Both the position numbers and the translations under genes were made by a program. This document shows, piece by piece, positions 48,701-60,133 of a stretch of DNA of 64,000 bases. The notes beneath the pieces were generated by a model, which searched no databases, had not been told where the DNA came from, and saw nothing but the letters and a program-made list of their open reading frames with translations. Source of the DNA: Hordeum vulgare subsp. vulgare (Eukaryota; Streptophyta; Magnoliopsida; Poales; Poaceae); the NCBI RefSeq assembly GCF_904849725.1, contig NC_058524.1, positions 487,885,763 through 487,949,762 on the forward strand, given 5' to 3'. The first letter of the stretch is position 1; each line of letters opens with the position of its first letter.

Positions 48701-51700
48701 AAACAAGCTAAGTATATAATATTCATGAGCTAACCAAGGTTCTTATGCCATTTTGAGGTTATTATGGCATTTTGGAGCTAAATGGGCTAATTATGTCATT
48801 GTTGGGTAAAATTAAAGCAAGGATAATATGAAAGAGGAGAAGAAAGAGGAGGAGGAGGAGGAAAAGAAGAAATCAAGAAGGAGGAGAACGAGGAGGAGGA
48901 GAAGGACTAGAAGGTCCTTGGCCTTCTCCTCCTCCTCCTCCTCCTCCTCCTCTTCTTCTTCTTCTTCTTCTTCTTCTTCTTTCTTTTCATTTTGCCTATT
49001 TATTCTCCTCTTCTCCTCTTGTTGGAGCTAAATTACCTAATTATGTCTCTTTGGAGCTAAATGGGTTAATTATCCCATTTTAGAGGAAAACAAGCTAAGT
49101 ATATAATATTCATGAGCTAACCAAAGTTCTTATGCCATTTTGAGCTTATTATGGTATTTTGGGGCTAAATGGGCTAATTATGTCATTGTTGGGGAAATTA
49201 AAGCAAGGATAATATTAAAGAGGATAAGAAAGAGGAGGAGGAGGAGAAGAAGAAGAAATCAAGAAGAAGGAGGAGAAGGAGGAGAAGGAGGAGGAGGAGA
49301 AGGACTAGAAGGTCCTTGGCCTTGTCCTTCTCCTCCTCCTCCTCCTCCTTCTCCTTCTTCTCTCCTTCTTCTCCTTCTTCTTCTTCTTTCTTTTCATTTT
49401 TCCTATTTATTCTCCTCTTCTCCTCTTGTTGGAGCTAAATTATCTAATTATGTCTTTTTGGAGCTATATTGGCTAATTATCCCATTTTAGAGGAAAACAA
49501 GCTAAGAATATAATATTCATGAGCTAACCTAGGTTCTTATGCCATTTTGAGCTTATTATGGCATTTTGGAGCTAAATGGGCTAATTATGTCATTGTTGGG
49601 GAAATTTAAGCAAGGATAATATGAAATAGGAGAATAAAGAGGAGGAGGAGGAGAAGAAGAAGAAATCAAGAAGAAGGAGGAGGAGGAGGAGGAGAAGGCC
49701 AAGGACCACTCCTCCTCCTTCTCCTTCTTCTCTTCTTCTTCTTCTTCTTCTTCTTCTTCTTCTTTCTTTTCATTTTGCCTATTTATTCTACCCTTCTCCT
49801 CTTGTTGGAGCTAAATTACCTAATTATGTCTTTTTGGAGCTAAATGGGTTAATTATCCCATTTTAGAGGAAAACAAGCTAAGTATATAATATTCATGAGC
49901 TAACCAAGGTTCTTATGCCATTTTGAGGTTATTATGGCATTTTGGAGCTAAATGGGCTAATTATGTCATTATTGGGGAAATTAAAGCAAGTATAATATGA
50001 AAGAGGATAAGAAAGAGGAGGAGGAGGAGGAGAAGAAGAAATCAAGAAGAAGGAGGAGAAGGAGGGGGAAGAGAAGGTCTAGAAGGTCCTTGGCCTTCTC
50101 CTCCTCCTCCTCCTCCTCCTTGTCCTTCTTCTCTTCTTCTTCTTCTTGTTTCTTTTCATTTTGCCTATTTCTTCTTCTCTTCTCCTCTTGTTGGAGCTAA
50201 ATTACCTAATTATGTCTCTTTGGAGCTAAATGGGTTAATTATCCCATTTTAGAGGAAAACAAGCTAAGTATATAATATTCATGAGCTAACCAAGGTTCTT
50301 TTGCCATTTTCAGCTTATTATGGTATTTTGGAGCTAAATGGGCTAATTATGTCATTATAGGGGAAATTAAAGCAAGGATAATATGAAAGAGGAGAAGAAA
50401 GAGGAGGAGGAGGAGAAGAAGAAGAAATCAAGGAGAAGGAGGAGAAGGAGGAGGAGGAGAAGGACTAGAAGGTCCTTGGCCTTCTCCTTCTCCTCCTCCT
50501 CCTCCTCCTTCTCCTTCTTCTCTTCTTCTTCTTCTTCTTCTTCTTTCTTTTCATTTTGCCTATTTATTCTCCCCTTCTCCTCTTGTTGGAGCTAAATTAC
50601 CTAATTATGTCTTTTTGGAGCTAAATGGGTTAATTATCCCATTTTAGAGGAAAACAAGCTAAGTATATAATATTCATGAGCTAACCAAGGTTCTTATGCA
50701 ATTTTGAGGTTATTATGGCATTTTGGAGCTAAATCGGCTAATTATGTCATTATTGGGGAAATTAAAGCAAGTATAATATGAAAGAGGAGAAGAAAGAGGA
50801 GGAGGAGGAGGAGAAGAAGAAATCAAGAAGAAGGAGGAGAAGGAGGAGGAAGAGAAGGACTAGAAGGTCCTTGGCCTTCTCCTGCTCCTCCTCCTCCTTG
50901 TCCTTCTTCTCTTCTTCTTCTTCTTCTTCTTCTTCTTCTTTCTTTTCATTTTGCCTATTTCTTCTCCTCTTCTCCTCTTGTTGGAGCTAAATTACCTAAT
51001 TATGTCTCTTTGGAGCTAAATGGGTTAATTATCCCATTTTAGAGGAAAACAAGCTAAGTATATAATATTCATGAGCTAACCAAGGTTCTTATGCCATTTT
51101 CAGCTTATTATGGTATTTTGGAGCTAAATGGGCTAATTATGTCATTATTGGGGAAATTAAAGCAAGGATAATATGAAAGAGGAGAAGAAAGAGGAGGAGG
51201 AGGAGAATAAGAAGAAATCAAGGAGAAGGAGGAGAAGGAGGAGGAGGAGAAGGACTAGAAAGTCCTTGGCCTTCTCCTTCTCCTCCTCCTCCTCCTCCTT
51301 GTCCTTCTTCTCTTCTTCTTCTTCTTCTTCTTCTTTCTTTTCATTTTGCCTATTTCTTCTGCTCTTCTCCTCTTGTTGGAGCTAAATTACCTAATTATGT
51401 CTTTTTGGAGCTAAATGGGTTAATTATCCCATTTTAGAGCAAAACAAGCTAAGTATATAATATTAATGAGCTAACCAAGGTTCTTATGCCATTTTGAGCT
51501 TATTATGGTATTTTGGAGCTAAATGGGCTAATTATGTCATCGTTGGGGAAATTAAAGCAAGGGTAATATGAAAGAGGAGAAGAAAGAGGAGGAGGAGGAG
51601 AAGAAGAATAAATCAAGAAGAAGGAAGAGAAGGAGGAGCAGGAGGAGGAGGAGAAGGACTAGAAGGTCCTTGGCCTTCTCCTTCTCCTCCTCCTCCTCCT

Positions 51701-54692
51701 CCTTCTGCTTCTTCTCTTCTTCTTCTTCTTCTTCTTCTTTCTTTTCATTTTGCCTATTTCTTCTCCTCTTCTCCTCTTGTTGGAGCTAAATTACCTAATT
51801 ATGTCTTTTTGGAGCTAAATGGGTTAATTATCCCATTTTAGAGGAAAACAAGCTAAGTATATAATATTCATGAGCTAACCAAGGTTCTTATGCCATTTTG
51901 AGATTATTATAGTATTTTGGAGCTAAATGGGCTAATTATGTCATTGTTGGGGAAATTAAAGCAAAGATAATATGAAAGAGGAGAAGAAAGAGGAGGAGGA
52001 GGAGAATAAGAAGAAATTAAGAAGAAGGAGGGGAAGGAGGAGAAGGAGGAGGAGGAGAAGGACTAGAAGGTCCTTGGCCTTCTCCTCCTCCTCCTCCTCC
52101 TTCTCCTTCTTCTGTTCTTCTTCTTCTTCTTCTTCTTCTTCTTCTTCTTCTTCTTTCTTTTCATTTTGCCTATTTCTTCTCCTCTTCTCCTCTTGTTGGA
52201 GCTAAATTACCTAATTATATATTTTTGGAATTAAATGGGTTAATTATCCCATTTTAGAGGAAAACAAGCTAAGTATATAATATTCATGAGCTAACCAAGG
52301 TTCTTATGCCATTTTGAGATTATTATGGCATTTTGGAGCTAAATGGGTTAATTATGTCATTGTTGGGTTAATTAAAGCAAGGAAAATATGAAAGAGGAGA
52401 AGAAAGAGGAGGAGGAGGAGGATAAGAAGAAATCAAGAAGAAGGAGGAGAAGGAGGAGAAGGAGGAGGAGGAGAAGGACTAGAAGGTCCTTGGTCTTCTC
52501 CTCCTCCTCCTTCTCTTTCTTCTCTTCTTCTTCTTTCTTTTCATTTTGCCTATTTCTTCTCATCTTCTCCTCTTGTTGGAGCTAAATTACTAAGTATGTC
52601 TTTTTGGAGCTAAATGGGTTAATTATCCCATTTTAGAGCAAAACAAGCTAAGTATATAATATTCATGAGCTAACCAAGGTTCTTATGCCATTTTGAGCTT
52701 ATTATGGTATTTTGGAGCTAAATGGGCTAATTATGTCATCGTTGGGGAAATTAAAGCAAGGATAATGTGAAAGAGGAGAAGAAAGAGGAGGAGTAGGAGA
52801 AGAAGAAGAAATCAAGAAGAAGGAGGAGAAAGAGGAGAAAGAGGAGGAGGAGAAGGACTAGAAGGTCCTTGGCATTCTCCTTCTCCTCCTCCTCCTCCTC
52901 CTTCTCCTTCTTCTCTTCTTCTTCTTCTTCTTCTTCTTCTTCTTTCTTTTCATTTTGCCAATTTCTTCTCCTCTTCTCCTCTTGTTGGAGCTAAATTACC
53001 TAATTATGTCTTTTTGGAGCTAAATGGGTTAATTATCCCATTTTAGAAGAAAACAAGCTAAGTATATAATATTCATGAGCTAACCAAGGTTCTTATGCCA
53101 TTTTGAGGTTATTATGGTATTTTGGAGCTAAATGGGTAATTATGTCATTGTTGGGGAAATTAAATCAAGGATAATATGAAAGAGGATAAGAAAGAGGAGG
53201 AGGAGGAGAATAAGAAGAAATCAAGAAGAAGGAGGGAAAGGAGGAGAAGGAGGAGGAGGAGAAGGACTAGAAGGTCCTTGGCCTTCTCCTTCTCCTCCTC
53301 CTCCTCCTCCTTCTCTTTCTTCTCTTCTTCTTCTTCTTCTTCTTCTTTCTTTTCATTTTGCCTATTTCTTCTGCTCTTCTCCTCTTGTTGGAGCTAAATT
53401 ACCTAATTATGTCTTTTTGGACCTAAATGGGTTAATTATCCCATTTTAGAGGAAAACAAGCTAAGTATATAATATTCATGAGCTAACCAAGGTTCTTATG
53501 CCATTTTGAGGTTATTATGGCATTTTGGAGCTAAATGGGCTAATTATGTCATTGTTGGGTAAAATTAAAGCAAGGATAATATGAAAGAGGAGAAGAAAGA
53601 GGAGGAGGAGGAGGAAAAGAAGAAATCAAGAAGGAGGAGAAGGAGGAGGAGGATAAGGACTAGAAGGTCCTTGGCCTTCTCCTCCTCCTCCTCCTCCTCC
53701 TCCTCCTTCTCCTTCTTCTCTTCTTCTTCTTCTTCTTCTTCTTCTTCTTCTTCTTCTTCTTCTTTCTTTTCATTTTGCCTATTTCTTCTCCTCTTCTCCT
53801 CTTGTTGGAGCTAAATTACCTAATTATGTCTCTTTGGAGCTAAATGGGTTAATTATCCCATTTTAGAGGAAAACAAGCTAAGTATATAATATTCATGAGC
53901 TAACCAAGGTTCTTATGCCATTTTGAGCTTATTATGGTATTTTGGGGCTAAATGGGCTAATTATGTCATTGTTGGGGAAATTAAAGCAAGGATAATATTA
54001 AAGAGGATAAGAAAGAGGAGGAGGAGGAGAAGAAGAAGAAATCAAGAAGAAGGAGGAGAAGGACTAGAAGGTCCTTGGCCTTGTCCTTCTCCTCCTCCTC
54101 CTCCTCCTTCTCCTTCTTCTCTTCTTCTTCTCCTTCTTCTTCTTCTTTCTTTTCATTTTTCCTATTTATTCTCCTCTTCTCCTCTTGTTGGAGCTAAATT
54201 ATCTAATTATGTGTTTTTGGTGCTATATTGGCTAATTATCCCATTTTAGAGGAAAACAAGCTAAGAATATAATATTCATGAGCTAACCTAGGTTCTTATG
54301 CCATTTTGAGCTTATTATGGCATTTTGGAGCTAAATGGGCTAATTATGTCATTGTTGGGGAAATTTAAGCAAGGATAATATGAAAGAGGAGAATAAAGAG
54401 GAGGAGGAGGAGAAGAAGAAGAAATCAAGAAGGAGGAGGAGGAGGAGGAGGAGAAGGCCAAGGACCAAGGTCCTTGGCCTTCTCCTCCTCCTCCTCCTCC
54501 TTCTCCTTCTTCTTCTCTTCTTCTTCTTCTTCTTCTTCTTCTTTCTTTTCATTTTGCCTACTTCTTCTACTCTTCACCTCTTGTTGGAGCTATATTACCT
54601 AATTATGTCTTTTTGGAGCTAAATGGGTTAATTATCCCATTTTAGAGGAAAATAAGCTAAGTATATAATATCATGAGCTAACCAAGGTTCTT
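42777..54692 (+). repeat. Tandem array of 30 hairpin-forming units, about 396 bp each
   Basis: Units marked by ATGAAAGAGGAGAAG or a close variant start near 42908, 43283, 43681, 44085, 44492, 44888, 45273, 45680, 46074, 46469, 46823, 47221, 47640, 48020, 48420, 48828, 49214, 49621, 49997, 50383, 50778, 51173, 51568, 51972, 52388, 52768, 53176, 53581, 53998 and 54380. Spacing is 354-419 bp. Each unit has a GAA/GGA purine tract, a centre GGACTAGAAGGTCC, a CTC/CTT pyrimidine tract complementary to the first, then an AT-rich part of about 190 bp with five or six copies of a GGAGCTAAATxxxxTAATTAT motif. Most length changes are in the trinucleotide tracts. Frames of 60-115 codons in the units are low-complexity and probably not genes. 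Confidence 0.95.
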
Positions 54693-54796
54693 TTCTTCTT
54701 CTTCTCTTCCTCTCCTATTTTTCTTCTTCTTCTTCTTCTTCTTCTTATTTTCTTTTTTCTTTTTTCCTCTTATTCTTCCCTTCCTGTTGTATTTTT

Positions 54797-54827
<31 letters not shown>

Positions 54828-55022
54828 TTATTATTATTATTATTATCCTTATTCTTATTTTATTTTTTCCTATTCTTCTTCTTCTCCTTCTTCTTCTTTT
54901 CTTCTTCTTCTCCTCCTCCTCCTCTAGCTCTTCTTCTTCTTCTTCTTCTCCTTTTTTCTTCTTCTTCTCCTTTTTTCTTCTTCTACTTATTCTTCTTCTT
55001 CTACGTTTTCTTATTTTCGTCT
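54693..55022 (+). repeat. CTT/TTA microsatellite block
   Basis: Runs of TTC/CTT broken by (TTA)n at about 54825-54846 and by TTTTT tracts. It looks like an expanded pyrimidine tract of the last array unit. Confidence 0.85.
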
Positions 55023-55175
55023 ACTAAACAGGAAACTAACCTAAGACTAAACATAAACGTAAACTAAACTAAAACTAAACCTAAACTAAAACTAAACCTA
55101 AGCCAAAACAAACCTAAAACCTATAACTAATTAAATAAAACTATTAGAAAAAAAGCTTAAAAAATTGACCTCGAT
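55023..55175 (+). repeat. Degenerate CTAAACCTAAA repeat
   Basis: About 14 short imperfect repeats of ACTAAACCTAA type at 55030-55125, resembling a degraded plant telomere motif (CCCTAAA). Followed by AT-rich sequence without a gene. Confidence 0.6.
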
Positions 55176-55535
55176 CCAGTGGAGCAGGGAGGAGAGGCGC
55201 GGGGAGGAGGGCCGCAGGGGGGAGGGGCCCGAGGAGGGTGTGGGGAGGAGGGCCGCAGGGGGGAGGGGCGCGAGGAGGAGAGGCGCGGGGAGGAGGGCCG
55301 CAGGGTGAGGGGCGCGAGGAGGGCGTGGGGTGGCGTGGCAGCGGCGGCGCTGCGGTGGGTGGCGGCGCTGGGGTGGGGTGGGGCGGCGGCGCTGGGATGG
55401 GGTGGGGCGGCGGTGCTGGGGTGGGGCGGCGGCGCTGGGGTGGGGTGGCGTCAGTGTCGCTAGGGGGTGGAGGTCGCGGTGGAGAGAGAGGGGAGAGAGA
55501 GTCGGGGAGCGGGTGGGCAGGATGACCGTTAACGT
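55176..55535 (+). repeat. GC-rich minisatellites within the CACTA element
   Basis: Two blocks. At 55180-55325, a roughly 40-50-bp unit built of GGGGAGGAGGGCCGCAGGG and GAGGCGCGAGGAGG. At 55330-55450, a roughly 27-bp unit containing GCGCTGGGGTGGGG. Long frames on both strands are artefacts of the composition. The plus strand has many GGGG tracts. Confidence 0.8.
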
Positions 55536-55539
55536 TAGG

Positions 55540-55845
55540 GGTCCATCCCCTTTGCCGTCTGCCATGGACGGCATAGTTAGTTAGGCAGACGGCAAAGGGG
55601 TGGGGTGGGGCGGGGTGGGGTGGGGAGAGAGGAGAGGTGGGGTGGGATAGGTTTGCCGTCTGCCTTCACTACCTTTGCCGTCTGTTGATGGACGACAAAG
55701 CCCTGGCCAATGGCAAATATTCTTTTTACCATCAGTGAGCCCTTTACCGTCCGCTTTACGTTAGCTGACGGCAAAGTGGGTCTTTGCCATCAGCCAGCAG
55801 ACGGCAAAGCCCTAGCTGATGGCAAATTACTGTTTTCCAGTAGTG
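55540..55845. repeat. Right terminal and subterminal repeats of the CACTA element
   Basis: Copies of TTTGCCGTCTGCC and GACGGCAAAG as at the left end, with a G-rich spacer GGGGTGGGGTGGGGCGGGG near 55598. Ends CAGTAGTG. Confidence 0.85.
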
Positions 55846-55848
55846 TGT

Positions 55849-56468
55849 GTTGATCATTGTATTGAGGAGAGAGAGAGAGCCATCTATGCACTAACTACGG
55901 ACCCGTAGGTGTGTGGTAAACTACTCACACATCACCATGGGGAGTAGCAAGGTTGATGTAGAAGTCCTCCGTGATCCATCCCCCCTCCGACACGGCACCT
56001 AAACAGGGCTCCAGGTGGGCACACAGTGGAAGAGAGACTTGCGTCGGCGAAAAAAGTGTTTGTCGTGGCTCCCATAGGGTTTTGGGATATTTTCGAATTT
56101 ATAGGCCAGAGAGGGACGTCGGGGGACACATGAGGGGGCAACACACATCAGGGCACGACCACCCCCGTGGCGGGCCCTGTTGTGTGCTCCTTCCCTCGTG
56201 CAGTGTCCGGTCTCCTCCCGAAGCTTCCAAGTCTTCTTTTGGTCCAGAAAAAATCATAAAAAAGTTTCGTGGTAATTGGACTCCATTTGGCACTGTAAAC
56301 CTGAAAACCAAAAACATGGAGGAAATAGCAACTCGCACTGGGCACTAGGTTAATATGTTAGTGCTCAGAAATAATATTAATTGGTATTTAAACACCCTAA
56401 AAGCATCCAAGAATGGTAATATTATAGCATGGAACAATCAAAATAATAGATACATTGGAGACGTATCA
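55849..56468 (-). repeat. Gypsy E 3' LTR, right segment (U3 side)
   Basis: Continues the LTR beyond the CACTA element and ends ...GAGACGTATCA at 56468. The GAGAGAGAGAGAG run near 55865-55880 is part of it. No gene. Confidence 0.78.
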
Positions 56469-59328
56469 GCATGCGTAAGCTTAATTCCTGCTCGTCCTCG
56501 AATAGGTAAATGATAAAAACAAAAAAATTGATGTGACATGCTACCCAACATGTAATCTATTGCAGGTTTGATAATTGAAAAATGATGAATTAATAAACAT
56601 TAACATAGCAATATTCATAAACAGAAGCAACATAATCATCAAGTTTCAAAATATATGATCCTTAAAGAATGTTCACCCCTATTCATTTTATCATATAAGC
56701 ATAGCATGGCTCTGTCTTCACCACATAATTACAAATGCTAAGAACCACGGTGTCAAGTGAGGCAATTGGACTGCACACTTTAACGCGCTTCAACTTCTTA
56801 TTACTCACTCAATATATGAGTGTGAACTCAATATATGAGTGTGAACCATGGATATAGCATAAAGGTGGAATAGAATATGGTGGTAGGTTTCAAAGGGATG
56901 AAAGTGGAGAAGAAAGTCTCGCATCAACTAGGCGTATCAATGGGATATGGAGATGCCTATCAATAGATATCAATGTGAGGAATAGGGATTGCCATGCAAC
57001 AGATGCACTAGAGCTATAAGTGTATGAAAGCTCAACTAAAGCTAAGTGGGTGTGCATCCAACTCGCATGCTCATGAAGACCTCGGGCATTTGAGAAAGCC
57101 CGACATCGGAATATACACGCCAAGTTCTATAACGAAAAATTCCCACTAGCATATGGAAGTGACAAAACAAGAGACTCGCTATATCAAGAACATGGTGCCA
57201 CTTTGAGGCACAAGTGTGGAAAAAGAGGTAGTAGCACTCTCTCTTCTCTATTTTCTCTCCTTTTCTCTTTTTTTGTTCTTTCTTTCTTTTTCTTTAATTT
57301 TTTCCTTTTTTATTTTTCTCTCTTTTTTTCGTCTAGAGTCTCATCCCGACTTGTGGGGGAATCACTATCTCCATCATCCTTTCCTTAGCGAGATAGTGCC
57401 CTAATAATGATGATAAACACACTTTTGTTTACTTACAACTCAACACGAAAAACTTAAGTATGAATCTATATGAATTTCTCTAGCAGTGTACTAGGATGTG
57501 CAATGGTCAAGTGTAACATGTATAAAAATGATGAACGGTGGCTTTGCCACAAATACTATGTCAGCTTATATGATCATGCAAAGCAATATGACAATGGAAG
57601 TACAAGTCATATGATGTGACAGTGGAAGTTGCATGGCAATGTATCTCAGAATGGCTATGTAAATGCCATTATAGGTACGTATGGTGGTTGTTTTGAGGAA
57701 TATATAATGAGTTTATGTGCAACACATCGTATCATGTTACGGGTTTTGGAAGCACCGGCGAAGGTTGCACCGATCCTCGAGGTGAGAATGGGTTAGCAAA
57801 TATGTGGAGGTGAGAGTGCGTATATCCATGGATCCAGATTAGTCATAAATAACTCACATACTTATTGCAAGATTTTATTAGCTCTCTCGAAAAAGCACTA
57901 CTCGCATGCCCTTAGAGAAGAGGTTGGTAGGAGTTAACCATCGCCCCCCCGAATTAAATAGCACTAGGATTTCAACAAGGAATAAGTATGCTGACACATC
58001 ATCACCGTGCCATAAAATTTTTTAGATGAATAACAGGTTAACAACCTCTAATTCATGATACTTATATTAACCAATGATCATGCACTCATGCCCTTCCACA
58101 TTACCACAACAATATCATTAACCGTGATTTCTCTTTTATGTGCTACATGTGGTTTTGATTATGCACTCATTGAGTACCTATTATTTTTGGCCTAGTATTG
58201 TAACCCATGCAAATTACCGTCACTATTTATTAACTCTCAACCAAATATAAATGAAGAATGAGAGTGCAATGTAAAATCTATACGCCACCGTGCTCTAAAA
58301 GATATAAGTGAATCACTAGAGCAACTGCTAAGCTCAAAACATATAAGTGAAGCACATAGAGTATTCTAATAAATCATGGTGATCTTGTGTCTCTCTCAAG
58401 TGGGTGTATTCAGAGAACAATTATTTTATAAACTAAAACAAAAGCAAACCAAAGCAAAAAACACGCTCCAAGCAAAACTCCTATCATGTGATGAATAAAA
58501 ATATAGCTCCAAGTGACATACCGATGGATTGAGACGAAAGAGGGGATGCCTTCGGGGGCATCCCCAAGCTTAGACGCTTGAGTATTCCTAGAATATCACC
58601 TTGGTGTGCCTTGGGCATCCCCAAGATTAGGCTCTCGTCGCTCCTTATCCCTTCATCCATCGTGGTAGCACCCAAAATTTGAAAACTTTAGCACACAAAT
58701 CTGAAAAGAAAATTCATGAGATCCATTAGTATAATAAACATATCAAATACTGTAGGTGCTCACATATATTTATTCATATTTTATTATTTCATAAGGTATT
58801 GTATTCTAACTTATCCATGACTTATACCCTCGATACAATCCATGGCATCATCAAAATAAGCAAACTATGGAAGCAAAAACACAATCTATCTAAAATAGAA
58901 CAATCTGTAATGATATAATTAAGTACCATACTTCTATAACTCCAAAAATTCTGAAAAGTTAGGAAGACCTGACAAATTTGTATAAAAATACTGTGCAAAA
59001 CAAATTAGATTAAAAATACCTTCCACTGAAATCACAGAAATCCTACACTAGACGACAAAGTTTCTATTTTTTGCATGACATCAATTCTACTATAATTCAA
59101 ATCATCCCAAAGGCTTTACTTGGCACAAACACTAATTTAAAAATAAGAACACAATCATTAAATAGGTATGTTGCCTCCCAACTAGCGCTATTGTTATACG
59201 CCCCTAGCTAGGCATAATGCATATGATTCAATTATTGTCATCTTTTACACTCCGACCATAATTAGCCCTCATGATATATTCATAAGGTGGTTAATTTCTA
59301 TTTCTAGGGAAGTGTTACATCCCTTTGT
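56469..59328 (-). other. Gypsy E interior next to the 3' LTR, non-coding
   Basis: Starts with GCATGCGTAAGCTTAATTCC, the expected LTR-proximal sequence of this family, and holds no supported gene. A pyrimidine-rich stretch lies at 57236-57332 on the plus strand. At 58545-58625 the CATCCCCAAGCTTAG and CATCCCCAAGATTAG motifs are directly repeated. From 58330 it forms the left arm of the large inverted repeat. Confidence 0.65.
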
Positions 59329-60097
59329 TTAATGGGAATTGGAACCATATGTTTCCTCTTTCATATCAATTAACGCATCTACATTTTGTAGAAAAGTTCT
59401 CCCAAGTATTATTGGACAACATGGGTTGCATTCAATATAAAGAACTATAAAATCTACACGCACATAATTTCTATTAGCAATTATGGTAACATCATTTATT
59501 ATTCCCATAGGTTTCTTGACAGTATACTCCACAAGATGTAAATTGAGGGAGCACGCATGAATATTAGTGAGACCAAGCACATCACAGAAAGATTTAGGTA
59601 TAGTTGAAACACTAGGACCTAGGTCCACAAGGCATTGCATTCAAATTCTTTGATCTTAATTCTAATAGTAGGTTCCCACTCATCATGACATTTTCTAGTA
59701 ATAGAGACTTCTAACTCAAGTTTGTCATCATAGGCTTTGACCAAGGCTTCTACTATATGTTGAGTAAAAGCTTTATTTTGTTCATAAGCATTGAGTGAGC
59801 TAATGATGGATTGCAGCAAGGAAATAACTTATATTAAAGAACAATTATAAAAACTAAATTACCCGCAATCCAAGATAGTGGTCACATCACTAGTTAAAGT
59901 TTTAACCTCTCCAAACCCACTTTTTCAGTTTTATCACTATAAGCATCACCCTCCAAGCAAGTGGGACGTTATCTAGCTAGAGTTAACTCATCTCCAGTCC
60001 CTTTATCATTAATTTTCAGATTAGTAAACAAAGATTCAATAGGATAAGTACCAAACACTTTAAGATCTTCATCATGATTCCGATAAAAACTGGGTGG
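59329..60097 (-). pseudogene. Gypsy E protease-like domain (minus copy)
   Basis: A frame at 59819-59619 (KAYDDKLELEV, then EWEPTIRIKIKEFECNA) shifts into the frame at 59640-59329: LVDLGPSVSTIPKSFCDVLG, then NLHLVEYTVKKPMGIINDV, then YIECNPCCPIILGRTFL. This is the retropepsin fold of the family, with D-L-G at the active-site position. Upstream remnants read YRNHDEDLKVFGT near 60090. Frameshifts and stops make it non-functional. Confidence 0.65.
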
Positions 60098-60133
60098 AAG
60101 AGAAGCTAAGCGGGAATTCCTAGAAAAAGCTCA

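Larger units (their letters stand above)
41729..55845. mobile_element. Non-autonomous CACTA transposon with a large internal tandem array
   Basis: 14,117 bp, starts CACTACAGGAG and ends CTGTTTTCCAGTAGTG, so both termini carry CACTA. The flanking triplet TGT at 41726-41728 and 55846-55848 is a perfect 3-bp duplication, and the LTR of Gypsy E continues on both sides. Subterminal regions (41740-42340 and 55540-55840) repeat TTTGCCGTCTGCC and its complement GGCAGACGGCAAA many times. No transposase or second CACTA protein is present, so movement would need a partner. About 84% of the length is the hairpin array. Confidence 0.92.

Noticed and set aside
42777..54692. CRISPR-like array
   Set aside because: The repeats are about 396 bp with no unique spacers, in a plant CACTA transposon; this is a tandem satellite-like array.
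55131..55584. Proline/arginine-rich frames of 84-147 codons on both strands
   Set aside because: They are produced by GC-rich minisatellites and are open in several phases.
40838..56473. A 5-bp target duplication for the Gypsy E LTR as a solo LTR
   Set aside because: ACTTG before 40838 does not match GCATG after 56468, and family-specific interior sequence follows, so this is the 3' LTR of a larger element and not a solo LTR.
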